A stretch of 64,000 nt of DNA from Chitinophagales bacterium. Its GTDB lineage: Bacteria; Bacteroidota; Bacteroidia; Chitinophagales; LD1. The position numbers and the translations under genes are program-made. Shown here piece by piece: positions 55,142-64,000 of the stretch (its first letter is position 1; the number at the start of each line of letters is the position of its first letter). Where the stretch lies: the NCBI GenBank assembly GCA_026129525.1, contig JAHCHW010000013.1, forward strand, positions 1 to 64,000, given 5' to 3'. The notes below the pieces were generated by a model. It was given only the letters and a program-made list of their open reading frames with translations. It ran no database searches and was not told the DNA's origin.

Positions 55142-56407
55142 ATGCTTGCTCCTTTACCCGAACGCCTGCGCCCGCATTCCCTCAACGATTTTGTAGGACA
55201 GCAACACCTTATTGGCGAAGGGAAAGTGCTGCGACAACTTATTGAAAGCGGCAACATTCCCTCTATTATTTTTTGGGGACCACCCGGAGTGGGTAAAACA
55301 TCGCTGGCTCGGTTTATTGCCGAGCAGGTGAAACTACCCTTTTACCAACTGAGTGCCATTGACAGCGGAGTAAAGGAAGTTCGCAAAGTAATTGACGAAG
55401 CCGAAACCAAGGGCAAAGCCATTTTGTTTATTGACGAAATTCACCGTTTTAATAAAGCACAGCAAGATGCCCTGCTGGGCGCGGTAGAGCGCGGCACCAT
55501 TACCCTGTTTGGTGCTACCACCGAAAACCCTTCGTTCGAAGTAATTGGTGCTTTGCTTTCGCGCTGCCAGGTTTATGTGCTTAAGCATTTAGAGCGCGAA
55601 GAGTTGGAACAACTGCTCAAAACCGCGATAACGAAAGATGAATTGCTGGCATCGAAAAATTTAGTGGTTGCCGAAACCGAAGCGCTGCTGAAATACTCCG
55701 GTGGCGATGCCCGTAAACTGTTGAACGTGCTCGAACTGGTTGCCAATACATTTACAGGCGAAAGCGCATCGGCTGTTATCACCAATCAATTGGTGGAAGA
55801 AGTGATTCAACAAAAAATGGCACTGTACGATAAAAGCGGGGAGCAGCATTACGATATTATTTCCGCCTTCATAAAATCAATGCGCGGCAGCGACCCCAAT
55901 GCAGCGTTGTATTATTTGGCGCGAATGATTGAAGGGGGCGAAGACCCCAAGTTTATTGCCCGCAGAATGCTGATACTCGCCAGCGAAGACATAGGCAATG
56001 CCAACCCCAATGCGCTGCTGCTTGCCACTTCGTGCTTTCAGGCAGTTACCATGATTGGCTACCCTGAGTGCGATTTAATTTTATCGCAAACCGCTATTTA
56101 CCTTGCTACTTCGCCCAAAAGCAATACAGCTTACACAGCTATTCGTGCCGCGCAGGAAACTGTTCGCAAAACAGGCGACCTGCCCGTGCCGCTGCATATT
56201 CGCAATGCCCCTACCAAACTGATGAAGAGCCTCCACTACGGTAAAGATTACCAATACGCGCATCAGTTTGAAGGCAACTTTGTGGATTTGGAATTTCTTC
56301 CCGAAAAAATAAAAGGCACTAAGTTTTACGAACCGGGCAACAACGCCCGCGAAACCGAACTGCGTAACTACCTGCGTAAATGCTGGAAAGAAAAATACGG
56401 GTATTGA
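55142..56407 (+). CDS. rarA: Replication-associated recombination protein A (AAA+ ATPase)
   Basis: A 421-aa RarA/MgsA-family clamp-loader-like AAA+ ATPase acting at blocked forks. It has [20 protein letters not shown], Walker [19 protein letters not shown] (46-54 core) and Walker [21 protein letters not shown]. Sensor 1 is [20 protein letters not shown] with the Arg finger. The family-specific C-terminal region reads [19 protein letters not shown] and [18 protein letters not shown]. The length matches bacterial RarA. The ATG at 55142 follows a near-consensus -7 sequence (AACCTTTG). Confidence 0.95.
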   Translation: MLAPLPERLRPHSLNDFVGQQHLIGEGKVLRQLIESGNIPSIIFWGPPGVGKTSLARFIAEQVKLPFYQLSAIDSGVKEVRKVIDEAETKGKAILFIDEIHRFNKAQQDALLGAVERGTITLFGATTENPSFEVIGALLSRCQVYVLKHLEREELEQLLKTAITKDELLASKNLVVAETEALLKYSGGDARKLLNVLELVANTFTGESASAVITNQLVEEVIQQKMALYDKSGEQHYDIISAFIKSMRGSDPNAALYYLARMIEGGEDPKFIARRMLILASEDIGNANPNALLLATSCFQAVTMIGYPECDLILSQTAIYLATSPKSNTAYTAIRAAQETVRKTGDLPVPLHIRNAPTKLMKSLHYGKDYQYAHQFEGNFVDLEFLPEKIKGTKFYEPGNNARETELRNYLRKCWKEKYGY

Positions 56408-56518
56408 TTTTGGTTTAACGTTCATTGGAATGAACACCTTTCAAGGAATCAGCAGCGTAAAGCGCGAGAAGCAATGCTATGCTTTGTATTCATAAATCAG
56501 AAGATTACTTCCTCCTAC

Positions 56519-56705
56519 CGTGGTTGGTGTCCTCACCACAATTGACAATCCTGAAAGGATTGAAGGTTTATAGAATAACTAAATGGCAAATTGTTCGACT
56601 CTGAAGGAGTCGTAGAAGGATTCAGAAAAATCGGCTATAAGCGTGGTACCCCCTTCGGGGTAAATACAAGATTTCAAAATAGTTGTGGTGTCACCTCCAA
56701 CCACC
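56519..56705. repeat. MITE-like repeat, copy C (complete)
   Basis: A complete element of 187 bp. The left end GTGGTTGGTGTCCTCACCAC is matched by an inverted right end at 56680-56705 (AGTTGTGGTGTCACCTCCAA then CCACC). Internal hairpins: CAATCCT-GAA-AGGATTG (56546-56562), CGACTCT-GAA-GGAGTCG (about 56596-56612) and TACCCCC-TTC-GGGGTA (about 56647-56662). It lies between rarA and the MacB-like gene. Confidence 0.9.
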
Positions 56706-56844
56706 ATTTCCCCTCGCAGCATCTCCGGCTGCAAAGCCTCAGTTACTCTGCAAACTTATAACGTATCTATACGGAACTAATCGGATAAATAACTTTCAGT
56801 TGTCCATCCTCTAAACTTCAGCTAAAACAATATGTTTGCACCGC
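56706..56844. other. Leader of the MacB-like permease gene
   Basis: No gene or clear regulatory site is recognised in this 139-bp stretch. A CAGCATCTCCGGCTGC inverted repeat near 56718 is the only structure noticed. Confidence 0.3.
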
Positions 56845-58080
56845 GTGAACCTCACCGAAAATATAAAACTCGCACTCCGTGTAATACGCACTAACCTGTT
56901 GCGTACGCTGCTCACGGTTTCCATTATCATGTTTGGTATTACGGCACTTATAGGCATACTTACTGCTACCGAGGGCATTCGTGCAAAAATGGTTAGCAGT
57001 TTTACCGAAATGGGGTCGAACACCTTTACCATTCGCAGCGAGGGAAACATCAGGCGTAAAGGCGGACCCCGCAGAAACCGCAAAGCGGAAAATCCTCCTC
57101 TAACGCTGCAACAGGTAAGCACCTTTAAAGAAAATTTTAAGTACCCTGCTGTTATCTCGGCATCCATCCCCGCCAATACCAATGCCATTGTTGTTTACCA
57201 AAGCAAAAAAACCAACCCGAATGTGTTGGTGTTTGGGGTTGATGAAAACTATTTGAAAGTATCGGGCTATACTATTGGCGAAGGGCGCAACTTTTCGAAA
57301 ACAGAAATTGAAAGCGGTTCGGATGTGGTGCTGTTGGGTAAAGATGTAGTAGCAAAAGTATTTGAGCCGTACGATACGGTAATCGGTAAGCTGATTAGCG
57401 TTGGAAGCAAAAAGTATAAAGTGGTAGGCATACTCGGTTCAAAAGGCAGCAGCCAGATTGCTACCGATAATCAGGTAATGATTCCGCTTATTAACTCGCG
57501 TTACAGTTTTCCGAAAGAAGATGCTTCGTATGCCCTCAACATAATGGTAAGCGATGCAACAGAACTGGAACTTGCTATTGACGAAGCCACCGGTGTGCTG
57601 CGCGGTATTCGCCATTTGCGCCTGAACGATGAAAACGATTTTTCGATTGATAAAAGCGACCGCCTTGCCGACCAGATTCTCAGCCAGCTTTCGTATGTAA
57701 AAATTGCTACCATTATTATTGGTGTGCTTACACTAATAGGTGCAGGTATAGGTTTAATGAACATTATGCTGGTAAGCGTTAACGAGCGCACCCGCGAAAT
57801 TGGCATCAGTAAAGCGCTTGGCGCCAACAAGCGCGCCATTCGTATTCAGTTTTTAACCGAAGCCATTGTTATTTGCCAAATAGGCGGAGCGTTGGGAATT
57901 GTGTTGGGCATACTCATCGGTAATTTGGTGGGTGTGTTTTTGCAAACCGGTTTTATTTTCCCGTACCAGTGGGTGTTGGGCGGTATTGTATTCACGTTTA
58001 TTGTTGGTTTAACAGCCGGTTATTACCCCGCCAACCGCGCTGCCGATTTAGACCCGGTGGAGGCGTTGCGGTATGAGTAA
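56845..58080 (+). CDS. MacB-like ABC transporter permease (FtsX fold)
   Basis: A 411-aa permease of the MacB/FtsX type. The N-terminal helix (NIKLALRVIRTNLLRTLLTV) is followed by a MacB_PCD-like periplasmic domain (about 45-245, SYTIGEGRNFSK-like segments and VGILGSKGSSQIA). Three C-terminal helices (about 280-400) contain GLMNIMLVSVNERTREIGIS and KALGANKRAIRIQFLTEAIV, the FtsX-domain signature. The ATPase partner is not adjacent. The start is uncertain: GTG 56845 (MNLTENIKLAL) is preferred, TTG 56836 is possible, and an ATG at 56832 is out of frame. Confidence 0.88.
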   Translation: MNLTENIKLALRVIRTNLLRTLLTVSIIMFGITALIGILTATEGIRAKMVSSFTEMGSNTFTIRSEGNIRRKGGPRRNRKAENPPLTLQQVSTFKENFKYPAVISASIPANTNAIVVYQSKKTNPNVLVFGVDENYLKVSGYTIGEGRNFSKTEIESGSDVVLLGKDVVAKVFEPYDTVIGKLISVGSKKYKVVGILGSKGSSQIATDNQVMIPLINSRYSFPKEDASYALNIMVSDATELELAIDEATGVLRGIRHLRLNDENDFSIDKSDRLADQILSQLSYVKIATIIIGVLTLIGAGIGLMNIMLVSVNERTREIGISKALGANKRAIRIQFLTEAIVICQIGGALGIVLGILIGNLVGVFLQTGFIFPYQWVLGGIVFTFIVGLTAGYYPANRAADLDPVEALRYE

Positions 58081-58116
58081 GCAGGATGTTTTCTCTGTTG
58101 CCAAATTCACCGTAGC

Positions 58117-59232
58117 TTGCACACCTATTCACAACAGTTAAATCTCCGTTTGGAAAAACAACCCGCCATTCTCTTTTTCTACAACTACTCCTCTACGTTT
58201 ATAAAAAAGGATATTGCTATCCTGAGCACAAAGTTTACCGTGCATACGCACGATTTTTATACCGCTAACAAATTGCTTACTCCGTTTCGCTTGCTGTCGC
58301 AAAAATTTTTTCTGCTTAAAAATTTGTGGAAGGCAGATTTATTCATTTGCCAGTTTGCCGGTTACCATTCGGTGTTACCCGCTTTGTTCGGTAAAATTTT
58401 CGGCAAGCCTTGTTTAGTGATTGTTGGCGGAACCGATGCCCATTTTTTTCCGGGTATTGGTTACGGCAATTGGCAAAAAGGTTTGTTGCGAAAAGCTACG
58501 GTGTTCACTTTTAAACTATGCTCACACATTGCTCCTAAGCATCGCTCTTTAATGAGTTGTCATTATACGTACGACAAGAATGAACCTGTTGAGCAAGGTA
58601 TTTATGCACGTATGCGCGGTTTAAAAACTCCTTTTACCGAAATCCCCAACGGTTACGACACACTGCTATGGCAATGCACCCAACAAAAAAAGAAAGGAAC
58701 GTTTATAACCATCAGCACCGGTTGGGAGTATCCTTCGCAAAAGCAACTGAAAGGAATTGATTTACTACTTGAAGTTGCTCCGCAATTTCCGGAATGCACT
58801 TTTACTATTTTGGGTGTGCCCGATAAAACAATACTTGGCGAAGTGCCCGCTAATGTTCAGTTGTTAGCTCCGGTTAAGCACAACAACCTTATTGATATAC
58901 TGAGCACACAAGAATTTTACATGCAACTCTCCGTGGCAGAGGGTTTTCCGAATGCAATATGCGAAGCCATGCTTTGCGAATGTGTGCCCATAGGTTCCGA
59001 TGTTTTTTCCATTCCCGAAATTGTAGGCAACACCGGTTTTATACTGAAGGAAAGAAGTGCTGAAAAGTTGAAAGCGCTTATTGCCGAAGCCCTGCAAAGC
59101 AACCTTCCCGAACTTGGCAACGCAGCCCGAAAACGTATTGCCGATAACTACACTATTGAAAGCCGAAGCAAGTTGTTGATTGAACTTTGCGGGAAGTTGA
59201 TAAAGCAGAAAGCTATGTTTTTTTTTACATAG
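58117..59232 (+). CDS. Glycosyltransferase family 4/GT1-like protein
   Basis: A 371-aa GT-B fold glycosyltransferase. The acceptor-side N-terminal part (LFFYNYSSTFIKKDIAILS) resembles glycan-building transferases. The donor-binding C-terminal part has GTFITISTGWEYPSQKQLKG, CTFTILGVPDKTILGEV and FYMQLSVAEGFPNAICEAML, where the E-x7-E-like pair (SVAEGFPNAICEA) is typical of GT4 enzymes. No ATG exists in frame between the upstream stop and the conserved region; TTG at 58117 or 58150 must serve. It follows the MacB-like gene by 36 bp and likely acts in envelope glycan synthesis. Confidence 0.85.
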   Translation: MHTYSQQLNLRLEKQPAILFFYNYSSTFIKKDIAILSTKFTVHTHDFYTANKLLTPFRLLSQKFFLLKNLWKADLFICQFAGYHSVLPALFGKIFGKPCLVIVGGTDAHFFPGIGYGNWQKGLLRKATVFTFKLCSHIAPKHRSLMSCHYTYDKNEPVEQGIYARMRGLKTPFTEIPNGYDTLLWQCTQQKKKGTFITISTGWEYPSQKQLKGIDLLLEVAPQFPECTFTILGVPDKTILGEVPANVQLLAPVKHNNLIDILSTQEFYMQLSVAEGFPNAICEAMLCECVPIGSDVFSIPEIVGNTGFILKERSAEKLKALIAEALQSNLPELGNAARKRIADNYTIESRSKLLIELCGKLIKQKAMFFFT

Positions 59233-59275
59233 ATATTTCTATATTGCATTATTACTTAACACAAAATCCCTGACA

Positions 59276-60202
59276 ATGAAAAGTATTTACACCCTCGCAG
59301 CGTTTTTATTTATTGCATTTGCCTTACAAGCACAAACACCCTACGCCTCGTACCCTTTAGATGGTAATGCCAACGATGTTTCGGGCAATAACCTTAATGG
59401 CAGCATTAACGGCACCGTAACAGCCGCACAAAATCGTTACAACATAAACAGCAAAGCACTTACGTTTAACGGCAGCACCAACTACATTGACCTCCCTTCC
59501 GATTTTGATTTCCCGAGCAGAAGTGTTGTGGTATGGTTTAATGCCTCTCAAATTCCTGCGGGAAACAATGGCGGTGTTGTTTACAATTCCGACCACAGCG
59601 GCATTCAAAATGGCGCTAACTATATTCTGGTTAACAACGATGGTGTTTCTAATGTAATTCGCATGGGCATGGACAATGCCCTCTATTACGGCACTATGAA
59701 CACCAACCAGTGGTATCAGGTGGCAATGGTGCGCTCTCCGGCATTCGTAAAATTTTATGTAAACGGGGTATTGGTTTATACACTTCAAAATCCAAACGGC
59801 ACGCATGCCAATAACGGAGTCAGTTATGCTGTAGTAGGAGCCGACCGCGGACATAATTCCAAGTTTATTGGCAGAATTGATGATTTGCATATCTACAACG
59901 ACACGCTTTCGGCAGCACAAATTGAGAATAATTACAGTTCGCTGAAAGATGTACGCGAGATAGAGGACAAACTTATTGTTACCACACTTGACAATAAGAT
60001 TAGTTACTCCATTCCAGCCGAGTATCTTGAGCAAACCGAAAGCGTTATGCTGTACGATATGGCAGGAAGAGTGCTACGTACACAATCGGCAAACACTAAC
60101 GGGCATTTTGAATCGGCTATGCTGCCAACAGGTACATACACGTTTGTTATTACATTAAAAAACAGCAGTAGTGTAGTTGCTAAAAAGTTAGTGGTTCAAT
60201 AA
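59276..60202 (+). CDS. LamG-domain secreted protein, T9SS type A sorting domain
   Basis: A 308-aa secreted protein. Signal peptide 1-20 (ends LQAQ). About 25-215 is a LamG/concanavalin-like jellyroll (ASYPLDGNANDVSGNNLNGS, TFNGSTNYIDLPSDF, IGRIDDLHIYNDTLSAAQIE). About 225-308 is a type A sorting domain (VMLYDMAGRVLRTQSANTNG, PTGTYTFVITLKNSSSVVAK). A role in carbohydrate binding or surface attachment is inferred. It is a small relative of the 2410-aa protein, which begins with two such domains. Confidence 0.88.
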   Translation: MKSIYTLAAFLFIAFALQAQTPYASYPLDGNANDVSGNNLNGSINGTVTAAQNRYNINSKALTFNGSTNYIDLPSDFDFPSRSVVVWFNASQIPAGNNGGVVYNSDHSGIQNGANYILVNNDGVSNVIRMGMDNALYYGTMNTNQWYQVAMVRSPAFVKFYVNGVLVYTLQNPNGTHANNGVSYAVVGADRGHNSKFIGRIDDLHIYNDTLSAAQIENNYSSLKDVREIEDKLIVTTLDNKISYSIPAEYLEQTESVMLYDMAGRVLRTQSANTNGHFESAMLPTGTYTFVITLKNSSSVVAKKLVVQ

Positions 60203-60223
60203 ACACGCTGTATTTTTATTGAT

Positions 60224-60253
60224 AAAAAGGCGATGCGCGCGCATCGCCTTTTT
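60224..60253. terminator. Bidirectional terminator
   Basis: AAAAAGGCGATGCG and CGCATCGCCTTTTT form a perfect hairpin between convergent genes (LamG gene on plus, glycosyltransferase on minus). Confidence 0.9.
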
Positions 60254-60266
60254 GTTTTGTTTCACC

Positions 60267-61562
60267 TTAAAGTTCATTCAGCAACCCCGCCAGCACCTCC
60301 GTTTGCTTAACGCGACTGAACTGCGAATGATATTCTGCCGGCAATTTTGAAGTTTGATTGTTAATTGCCTCCGCTAACTGCTTTTTCGTTTCTTCAAAAT
60401 CGTTGTAGGCAATCATCGGTGTTCTTCCCGTTTGCTTTAAAATTTCTGCCGCATCGCCATCAACCGGACCAAAGGAAATTAGTGGTGTTCCCGAGCCAAG
60501 ATATTCAAACAGTTTTCCGGTAAGTATTAGTTTGTTGTCCGGCACATTCGGAATTAAAAACAACAGCAGGTTGCAAGTTTGCATTAACTGTGTTGCTTGT
60601 TTATGCTCTACAAAATCTTTGTAATCGCATATTGTTTCAATGCCATTGGCACGTATGCTTTCCTTCACCGGGTTATCAATTCTCCCAATGAGTTCAATTT
60701 TTATTTTCTTTCTTTCCTTAACCAAACCGGCAACTGCTTTCCAGAAATTCTCGGGGTTTTCGCTTGCCATTAAATTGCCTACATAGCGGACGATGAACAT
60801 TTCGGATTTCGGACCTGCCTTGCCGGCAGGCAGGTTTCGGATTTCGGATTTTAGGAAATCTTCCTCATCGTACCCGTTGCAAATAACACGGCACTTTTTT
60901 GCAGCATACGCAAACTCGCGTTGCAAGCCGGGGCTTATTACCGTAACTAAGTCGGCATTGGTTAAAACTTCGCGCTCTAATCTTTTATCAGCTTCGATAG
61001 TAGCTTGTGTGCGAGGAAGTATGTTGTTGTAAAAAATTTTTGTCCATGGGTCGCGAAAATCAGCCAGCCATTTTACGCCATACTTTTTTTTCAGTTCCAA
61101 GCCTATTAAGTGTGTGCTGTGCGGAGGTCCGGTAGTTATGATAGTATCTATCTTTTCCGTTCTTAAAATTTCTTCCGCCTGCTTTATGGCATACGGAACC
61201 CAGCCTTTACGCGCATCGGGTATAAAAAAATTAGCGCGCACGTATTCTGACAGGCGTTGAAAAATTGACTTTGCCCCTCCATCGCCTACTGCTACAACAG
61301 GCATGGCTTTACCGCGTTTGCCTTTCAGTAAATTGTAAAATTCAAACGGTTCGAAAGTTTTGGTGCGGTAAACTTTTAATGCGGGAGAAATTTCTTTCAG
61401 CAAACTTTCATCGTAGTACGGGTAACTGCCGTTTGCTACGGTTACAACAATAGGCTCCCAACCAAATTGCGGAAGAAATTTCGAGAACTTTAGAAAACGC
61501 TGTACGGCTACTCCGCCTGCGGGAGGAAAGTAGTACGTGAAAATCAGCACTTTCTTTTTCAC
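60267..61562 (-). CDS. Glycosyltransferase family 4 protein with inserted palindrome
   Basis: A 431-aa GT4-type glycosyltransferase. It opens with KKKVLIFTYYFPPAGGVAVQ, the glycine loop of the family. The donor half contains YGVKWLADFRDPWTKIFY and KLFEYLGSGTPLISFGPVDG (donor-site signature). The start is a GTG whose first bases overlap the TGA of the upstream YfhO-like gene (GTGA), indicating translational coupling. Residues around 225-245 read KSEIRNLPAGKAGPKSEMF, where NLPAGKAG is encoded by a 23-bp palindrome (60813-60835) flanked by 12-bp direct repeats. This insertion keeps the frame and lies in a loop between the two halves. Confidence 0.88.
   Translation of the reverse strand: MKKKVLIFTYYFPPAGGVAVQRFLKFSKFLPQFGWEPIVVTVANGSYPYYDESLLKEISPALKVYRTKTFEPFEFYNLLKGKRGKAMPVVAVGDGGAKSIFQRLSEYVRANFFIPDARKGWVPYAIKQAEEILRTEKIDTIITTGPPHSTHLIGLELKKKYGVKWLADFRDPWTKIFYNNILPRTQATIEADKRLEREVLTNADLVTVISPGLQREFAYAAKKCRVICNGYDEEDFLKSEIRNLPAGKAGPKSEMFIVRYVGNLMASENPENFWKAVAGLVKERKKIKIELIGRIDNPVKESIRANGIETICDYKDFVEHKQATQLMQTCNLLLFLIPNVPDNKLILTGKLFEYLGSGTPLISFGPVDGDAAEILKQTGRTPMIAYNDFEETKKQLAEAINNQTSKLPAEYHSQFSRVKQTEVLAGLLNEL
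60801..60847. repeat. Palindrome inserted in a coding region, with flanking direct repeats
   Basis: The 23-bp palindrome (60813-60835) is identical to that at 41608-41630. On its two sides lies the same 12-bp sequence TTCGGATTTCGG (60801-60812 and 60836-60847). This looks like an insertion with target duplication, or a pre-existing short repeat used as target. Confidence 0.85.
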
Positions 61563-64000
61563 TTCTTCTTGGTGGTTTTTGCTGCAGGCTTTGCGGCTTT
61601 TGTTTCGGCAGGCTCCGCCTGTAGTTGCTTGTAGCGCTTGTAACCTTCAAACCCTAATATGCCGAACACCAATGCAAACAAAAGGAACGAACCGGCATAC
61701 GAAATGGTGTTGCCTTGTTTTACGCTGTTAGGTTCAAACTTAAACTCAATAGTATGCGAACCTGCGGGAATAACTATACCGCGCAATACATAATTGCAGC
61801 GGAAATGTTCTGCGGCTTTGCCATCAATATAGGCATGCCAACCTTTTTCGTTGTTGTAATAAATTTCGGAAAACACTGCCAATCCATCGGCAGTTGAAGT
61901 AGATTGATACGTAAGTTTATTGGGCGAATATTCTTTTAGCTGAATAGCAGCCGCGCTATCTCCGGCATATTGCCACTCGCCCACTTTTGCGCGATAACGC
62001 TCGTCAATAACCACTGTAAAGGCTGGATTAAAATCGTTAAGCGCAGTTATCTCCCTATCGGCATTTTCTACCCATTTTATCTCTCTCACAAACCATGCAT
62101 TACCTAAAGCATCCGGATTTTGCTGCGCCATAGGTTGCTTGGTTTGAGGGTTCTCGCCAATAAAATATTTTGTATTGAGCATGTTCAACACCCGCATGTT
62201 GTTTTTAGAAATGTGGTTCTCAATCATGTCCTGATAGCGTATAAGTTTAGCTGCGTGGTAGCCACCTATTGATTTGTGGTAATACGAAGTCATGGCATCG
62301 TTGAAAGGGTCGCGCGTAACGTTAAACACCCGGTAATTAGGGTCGGTATCTTTCAGAATATCTATATCTGCCTGCGAAAGCTGATGGCGATTATTGTTGG
62401 CTGTTTGCTCTGTAAAATTTTCTGCGTTCAGGTAGCGCTTGGCAACCAACCAGCCATCGGCTAAAAACAGTACCGTTATAGCTGCCATAAAAATTTGTTT
62501 TGATAGTTTTTGCTGCACATAAAACCACAACAAGCCGAAAGCCGCAGCAATAAAAAACAGCGAACGGAACGAATCGGAACGCAACAAAGCAGCACGATCT
62601 TTTTTAACTACATCTATCAGCCATCCATTACCGGCATCGTAGTATTGTTTGTCGGATGTAGAGTTGAAATCGAAAAACATACCGCCCAGCAAACCAAAAA
62701 TGAGCACTATTCCGGCAGTAATTCCTCCTGCTATTTTCAGTTTTTTCAGCAGTTCATTTTTATCCACTTTTCCGTTCAATACATCATTCAAAGCAAGTAT
62801 GGCAAGCAGCGGCATAGCCATTTCGGCAATTACCAATGCCATGCTGGGCGTGCGGAATTTGTTGAAGAAAGGCAACAGATTAAACATCCACCCGAAGAAA
62901 GGAGTGTTATGCCCGAAGGATAGCAGCATGGAAAAAACGGTTAGCGCAAGCAACACCCATTTGAAATGCGTTTTTACAATCATCATGCCCAGCAAAAACA
63001 AAAACACGATGGCTGCACCGAAGTACACCGGCCCCGATGTAAAAGGTTGGTTGCCCCAATACAACGGCATTTGGCGGATGTACTGATTTGCCGTAGCAGG
63101 GGGCACGCCCTTGCTCAGCATCTCTTTGTAAGTAGCCGAGCTTTCGCTTAAAGCTCCGCCCGAAGCACCTCCTTTAATATCGGGAATAAGAATGGAAAGA
63201 ATTTCGCCATCGGTAAAACCGTAACTCCAACGTGTAGCGTAATCAAAATCGAGTCCACCGCCTTTGGTGGCTTCTTTTTTATGAGTAAGTTCCGATGAGC
63301 CACCGCGTATTGTTTCTTTGGCGTACTCCTGTGTGCTCCACAAGTTGGCGGTATTCGGAATTACCGCCAGCACACCGGCAACGAGCAGCGCAGCCGAGGC
63401 TTTGGCAAAACGAACCAATTGTTTTTCGAGAATACTTTCAATCAGAAAATAAATTCCTGCAAACCCTAACACCATTAGTGTGTAATACGCCACCTGCAAG
63501 TGATTGGCATCAATTAGCATAGATAGGAACAACGCTGCCAATGCCGCACCCACCAATATGTTTTTCCGGTAAGCCAATGCTACTGCCCCCAATGCCGGTG
63601 CCATTAGCGCAATTGCCTGCACTTTGGTGTTATGCCCCGCTTCAATAGAAACAATAAGAAACGATGACAACCCATACGCCAGTGCCCCCGCAAGGCTAAG
63701 CCATGCATTTACTTCAAAACACAACAGCAAAATGTAAAACCCTATAAATGTTAGAAACATAAGCACCGTGGCATCGGGGAAAATAACCTGCATGGCATGC
63801 ACAATGCGGTTTACAAAATTGCCGGGGTAGCTCATCGAAATCTGATACGCAGGCATACCGCCAAACATGCGGTTGGTCCAAAGTGCAGGGTCATCGGGGT
63901 GTTTCTCGTTCCAGTCGGTAATTTCTTTGCTCATGCCTTCCCACTGGGTAACATCGCCCTGCGCCAGTTTCATTCCCTGAAATGCCGGTAAAAAATAAAT
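61559..64000 (-). CDS. YfhO family membrane protein (partial, 5' end outside the window)
   Basis: 813 codons are visible, and the frame runs open to the window edge (IYFLPAFQGMKLAQGDV), so the true start lies beyond 64000. The protein is polytopic, with about 12-13 hydrophobic segments and a soluble stretch between them (about residues 500-750 of the visible part). YfhO-family proteins are predicted lipid-linked-sugar glycosyltransferases of GT-C type, shown in Gram-positives to modify lipoteichoic acid or the envelope. Conserved NRMFGGMPAYQISMSYPGN near the visible N-terminus supports the family. The C-terminal tail AEPAETKAAKPAAKTTKKK is basic and repetitive. It is coupled by GTGA to the downstream GT4 gene. 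Confidence 0.9.
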   Translation of the reverse strand: MYFLPAFQGMKLAQGDVTQWEGMSKEITDWNEKHPDDPALWTNRMFGGMPAYQISMSYPGNFVNRIVHAMQVIFPDATVLMFLTFIGFYILLLCFEVNAWLSLAGALAYGLSSFLIVSIEAGHNTKVQAIALMAPALGAVALAYRKNILVGAALAALFLSMLIDANHLQVAYYTLMVLGFAGIYFLIESILEKQLVRFAKASAALLVAGVLAVIPNTANLWSTQEYAKETIRGGSSELTHKKEATKGGGLDFDYATRWSYGFTDGEILSILIPDIKGGASGGALSESSATYKEMLSKGVPPATANQYIRQMPLYWGNQPFTSGPVYFGAAIVFLFLLGMMIVKTHFKWVLLALTVFSMLLSFGHNTPFFGWMFNLLPFFNKFRTPSMALVIAEMAMPLLAILALNDVLNGKVDKNELLKKLKIAGGITAGIVLIFGLLGGMFFDFNSTSDKQYYDAGNGWLIDVVKKDRAALLRSDSFRSLFFIAAAFGLLWFYVQQKLSKQIFMAAITVLFLADGWLVAKRYLNAENFTEQTANNNRHQLSQADIDILKDTDPNYRVFNVTRDPFNDAMTSYYHKSIGGYHAAKLIRYQDMIENHISKNNMRVLNMLNTKYFIGENPQTKQPMAQQNPDALGNAWFVREIKWVENADREITALNDFNPAFTVVIDERYRAKVGEWQYAGDSAAAIQLKEYSPNKLTYQSTSTADGLAVFSEIYYNNEKGWHAYIDGKAAEHFRCNYVLRGIVIPAGSHTIEFKFEPNSVKQGNTISYAGSFLLFALVFGILGFEGYKRYKQLQAEPAETKAAKPAAKTTKKK

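Noticed and set aside
59357..60034. 225-codon frame antisense to the LamG T9SS gene
   Set aside because: The sense frame has a signal peptide, LamG domain and sorting domain; the antisense frame has none.

Overview
The window looks like a chromosomal segment of a Bacteroidota bacterium, most like the environmental Sphingobacteriia/Chitinophagia/Saprospiria-type lineages. Evidence: at least six secreted proteins with type A or type B type IX secretion (T9SS) C-terminal sorting domains, a TonB-dependent receptor with an N-terminal carboxypeptidase-like domain, promoters of the TTG-19 bp-TAnnTTTG type (clearest in front of tRNA-Leu), almost no Shine-Dalgarno sequences, and several short dispersed repeats typical of this phylum. 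No phage, conjugative element, IS transposase or CRISPR array is visible; the text is core metabolism interleaved with large surface-protein genes.

Layout. 0-9 kb: lipoprotein, ornithine aminotransferase (rocD), tRNA-Leu(CAA), TonB receptor, rmuC plus a small membrane protein, another lipoprotein. 9-17 kb, all on the minus strand: histidine kinase, DedA protein, ArnT-like glycosyltransferase, methyltransferase, aroE, preceded by a fused E1 alpha/beta 2-oxoacid dehydrogenase. 17-37 kb: a 1223-aa PKD adhesin with a type B sorting domain, rpsU, acyl-CoA dehydrogenase, a 2410-aa LamG/FN3 surface giant, a divergent TPR-LuxR regulator, apt, a MetP/MetS-like Na+ symporter pair (the 47-aa small subunit is easily missed), and a 1001-aa repeat protein. 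37-46 kb: kinase-like protein, a small cluster of secreted propeller/fibre-like genes ending in a chimeric pseudogene, a 1.4-kb gene-free repeat field, a hypothetical protein, DUF2279 protein, Uma2 nuclease-like protein, methyltransferase. 46-64 kb: RNase P RNA, NtrC-type regulator, GDP-mannose-epimerase-like protein, priA, a SprB-repeat surface protein, rarA, MacB-like permease, two glycosyltransferases, a LamG T9SS protein and a YfhO-like membrane protein cut by the window end.

The most unusual property is the density and variety of small repeats. There are two heptanucleotide tandem arrays (41784-41860, 42377-42474) and two exactly 21-bp-phased arrays (42039-42311, 54508-54717), all multiples of seven. 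There is a MITE-like element of about 190 bp with terminal inverted repeats and three internal hairpins (three copies). Several palindromic families occur, of which one copy lies inside a glycosyltransferase reading frame, one forms the C-terminus of an epimerase, and one seems to build part of RNase P RNA. Together they suggest active spread of non-coding palindromes, tolerated in genes and structured RNA. No new enzymatic system could be supported from the sequence.
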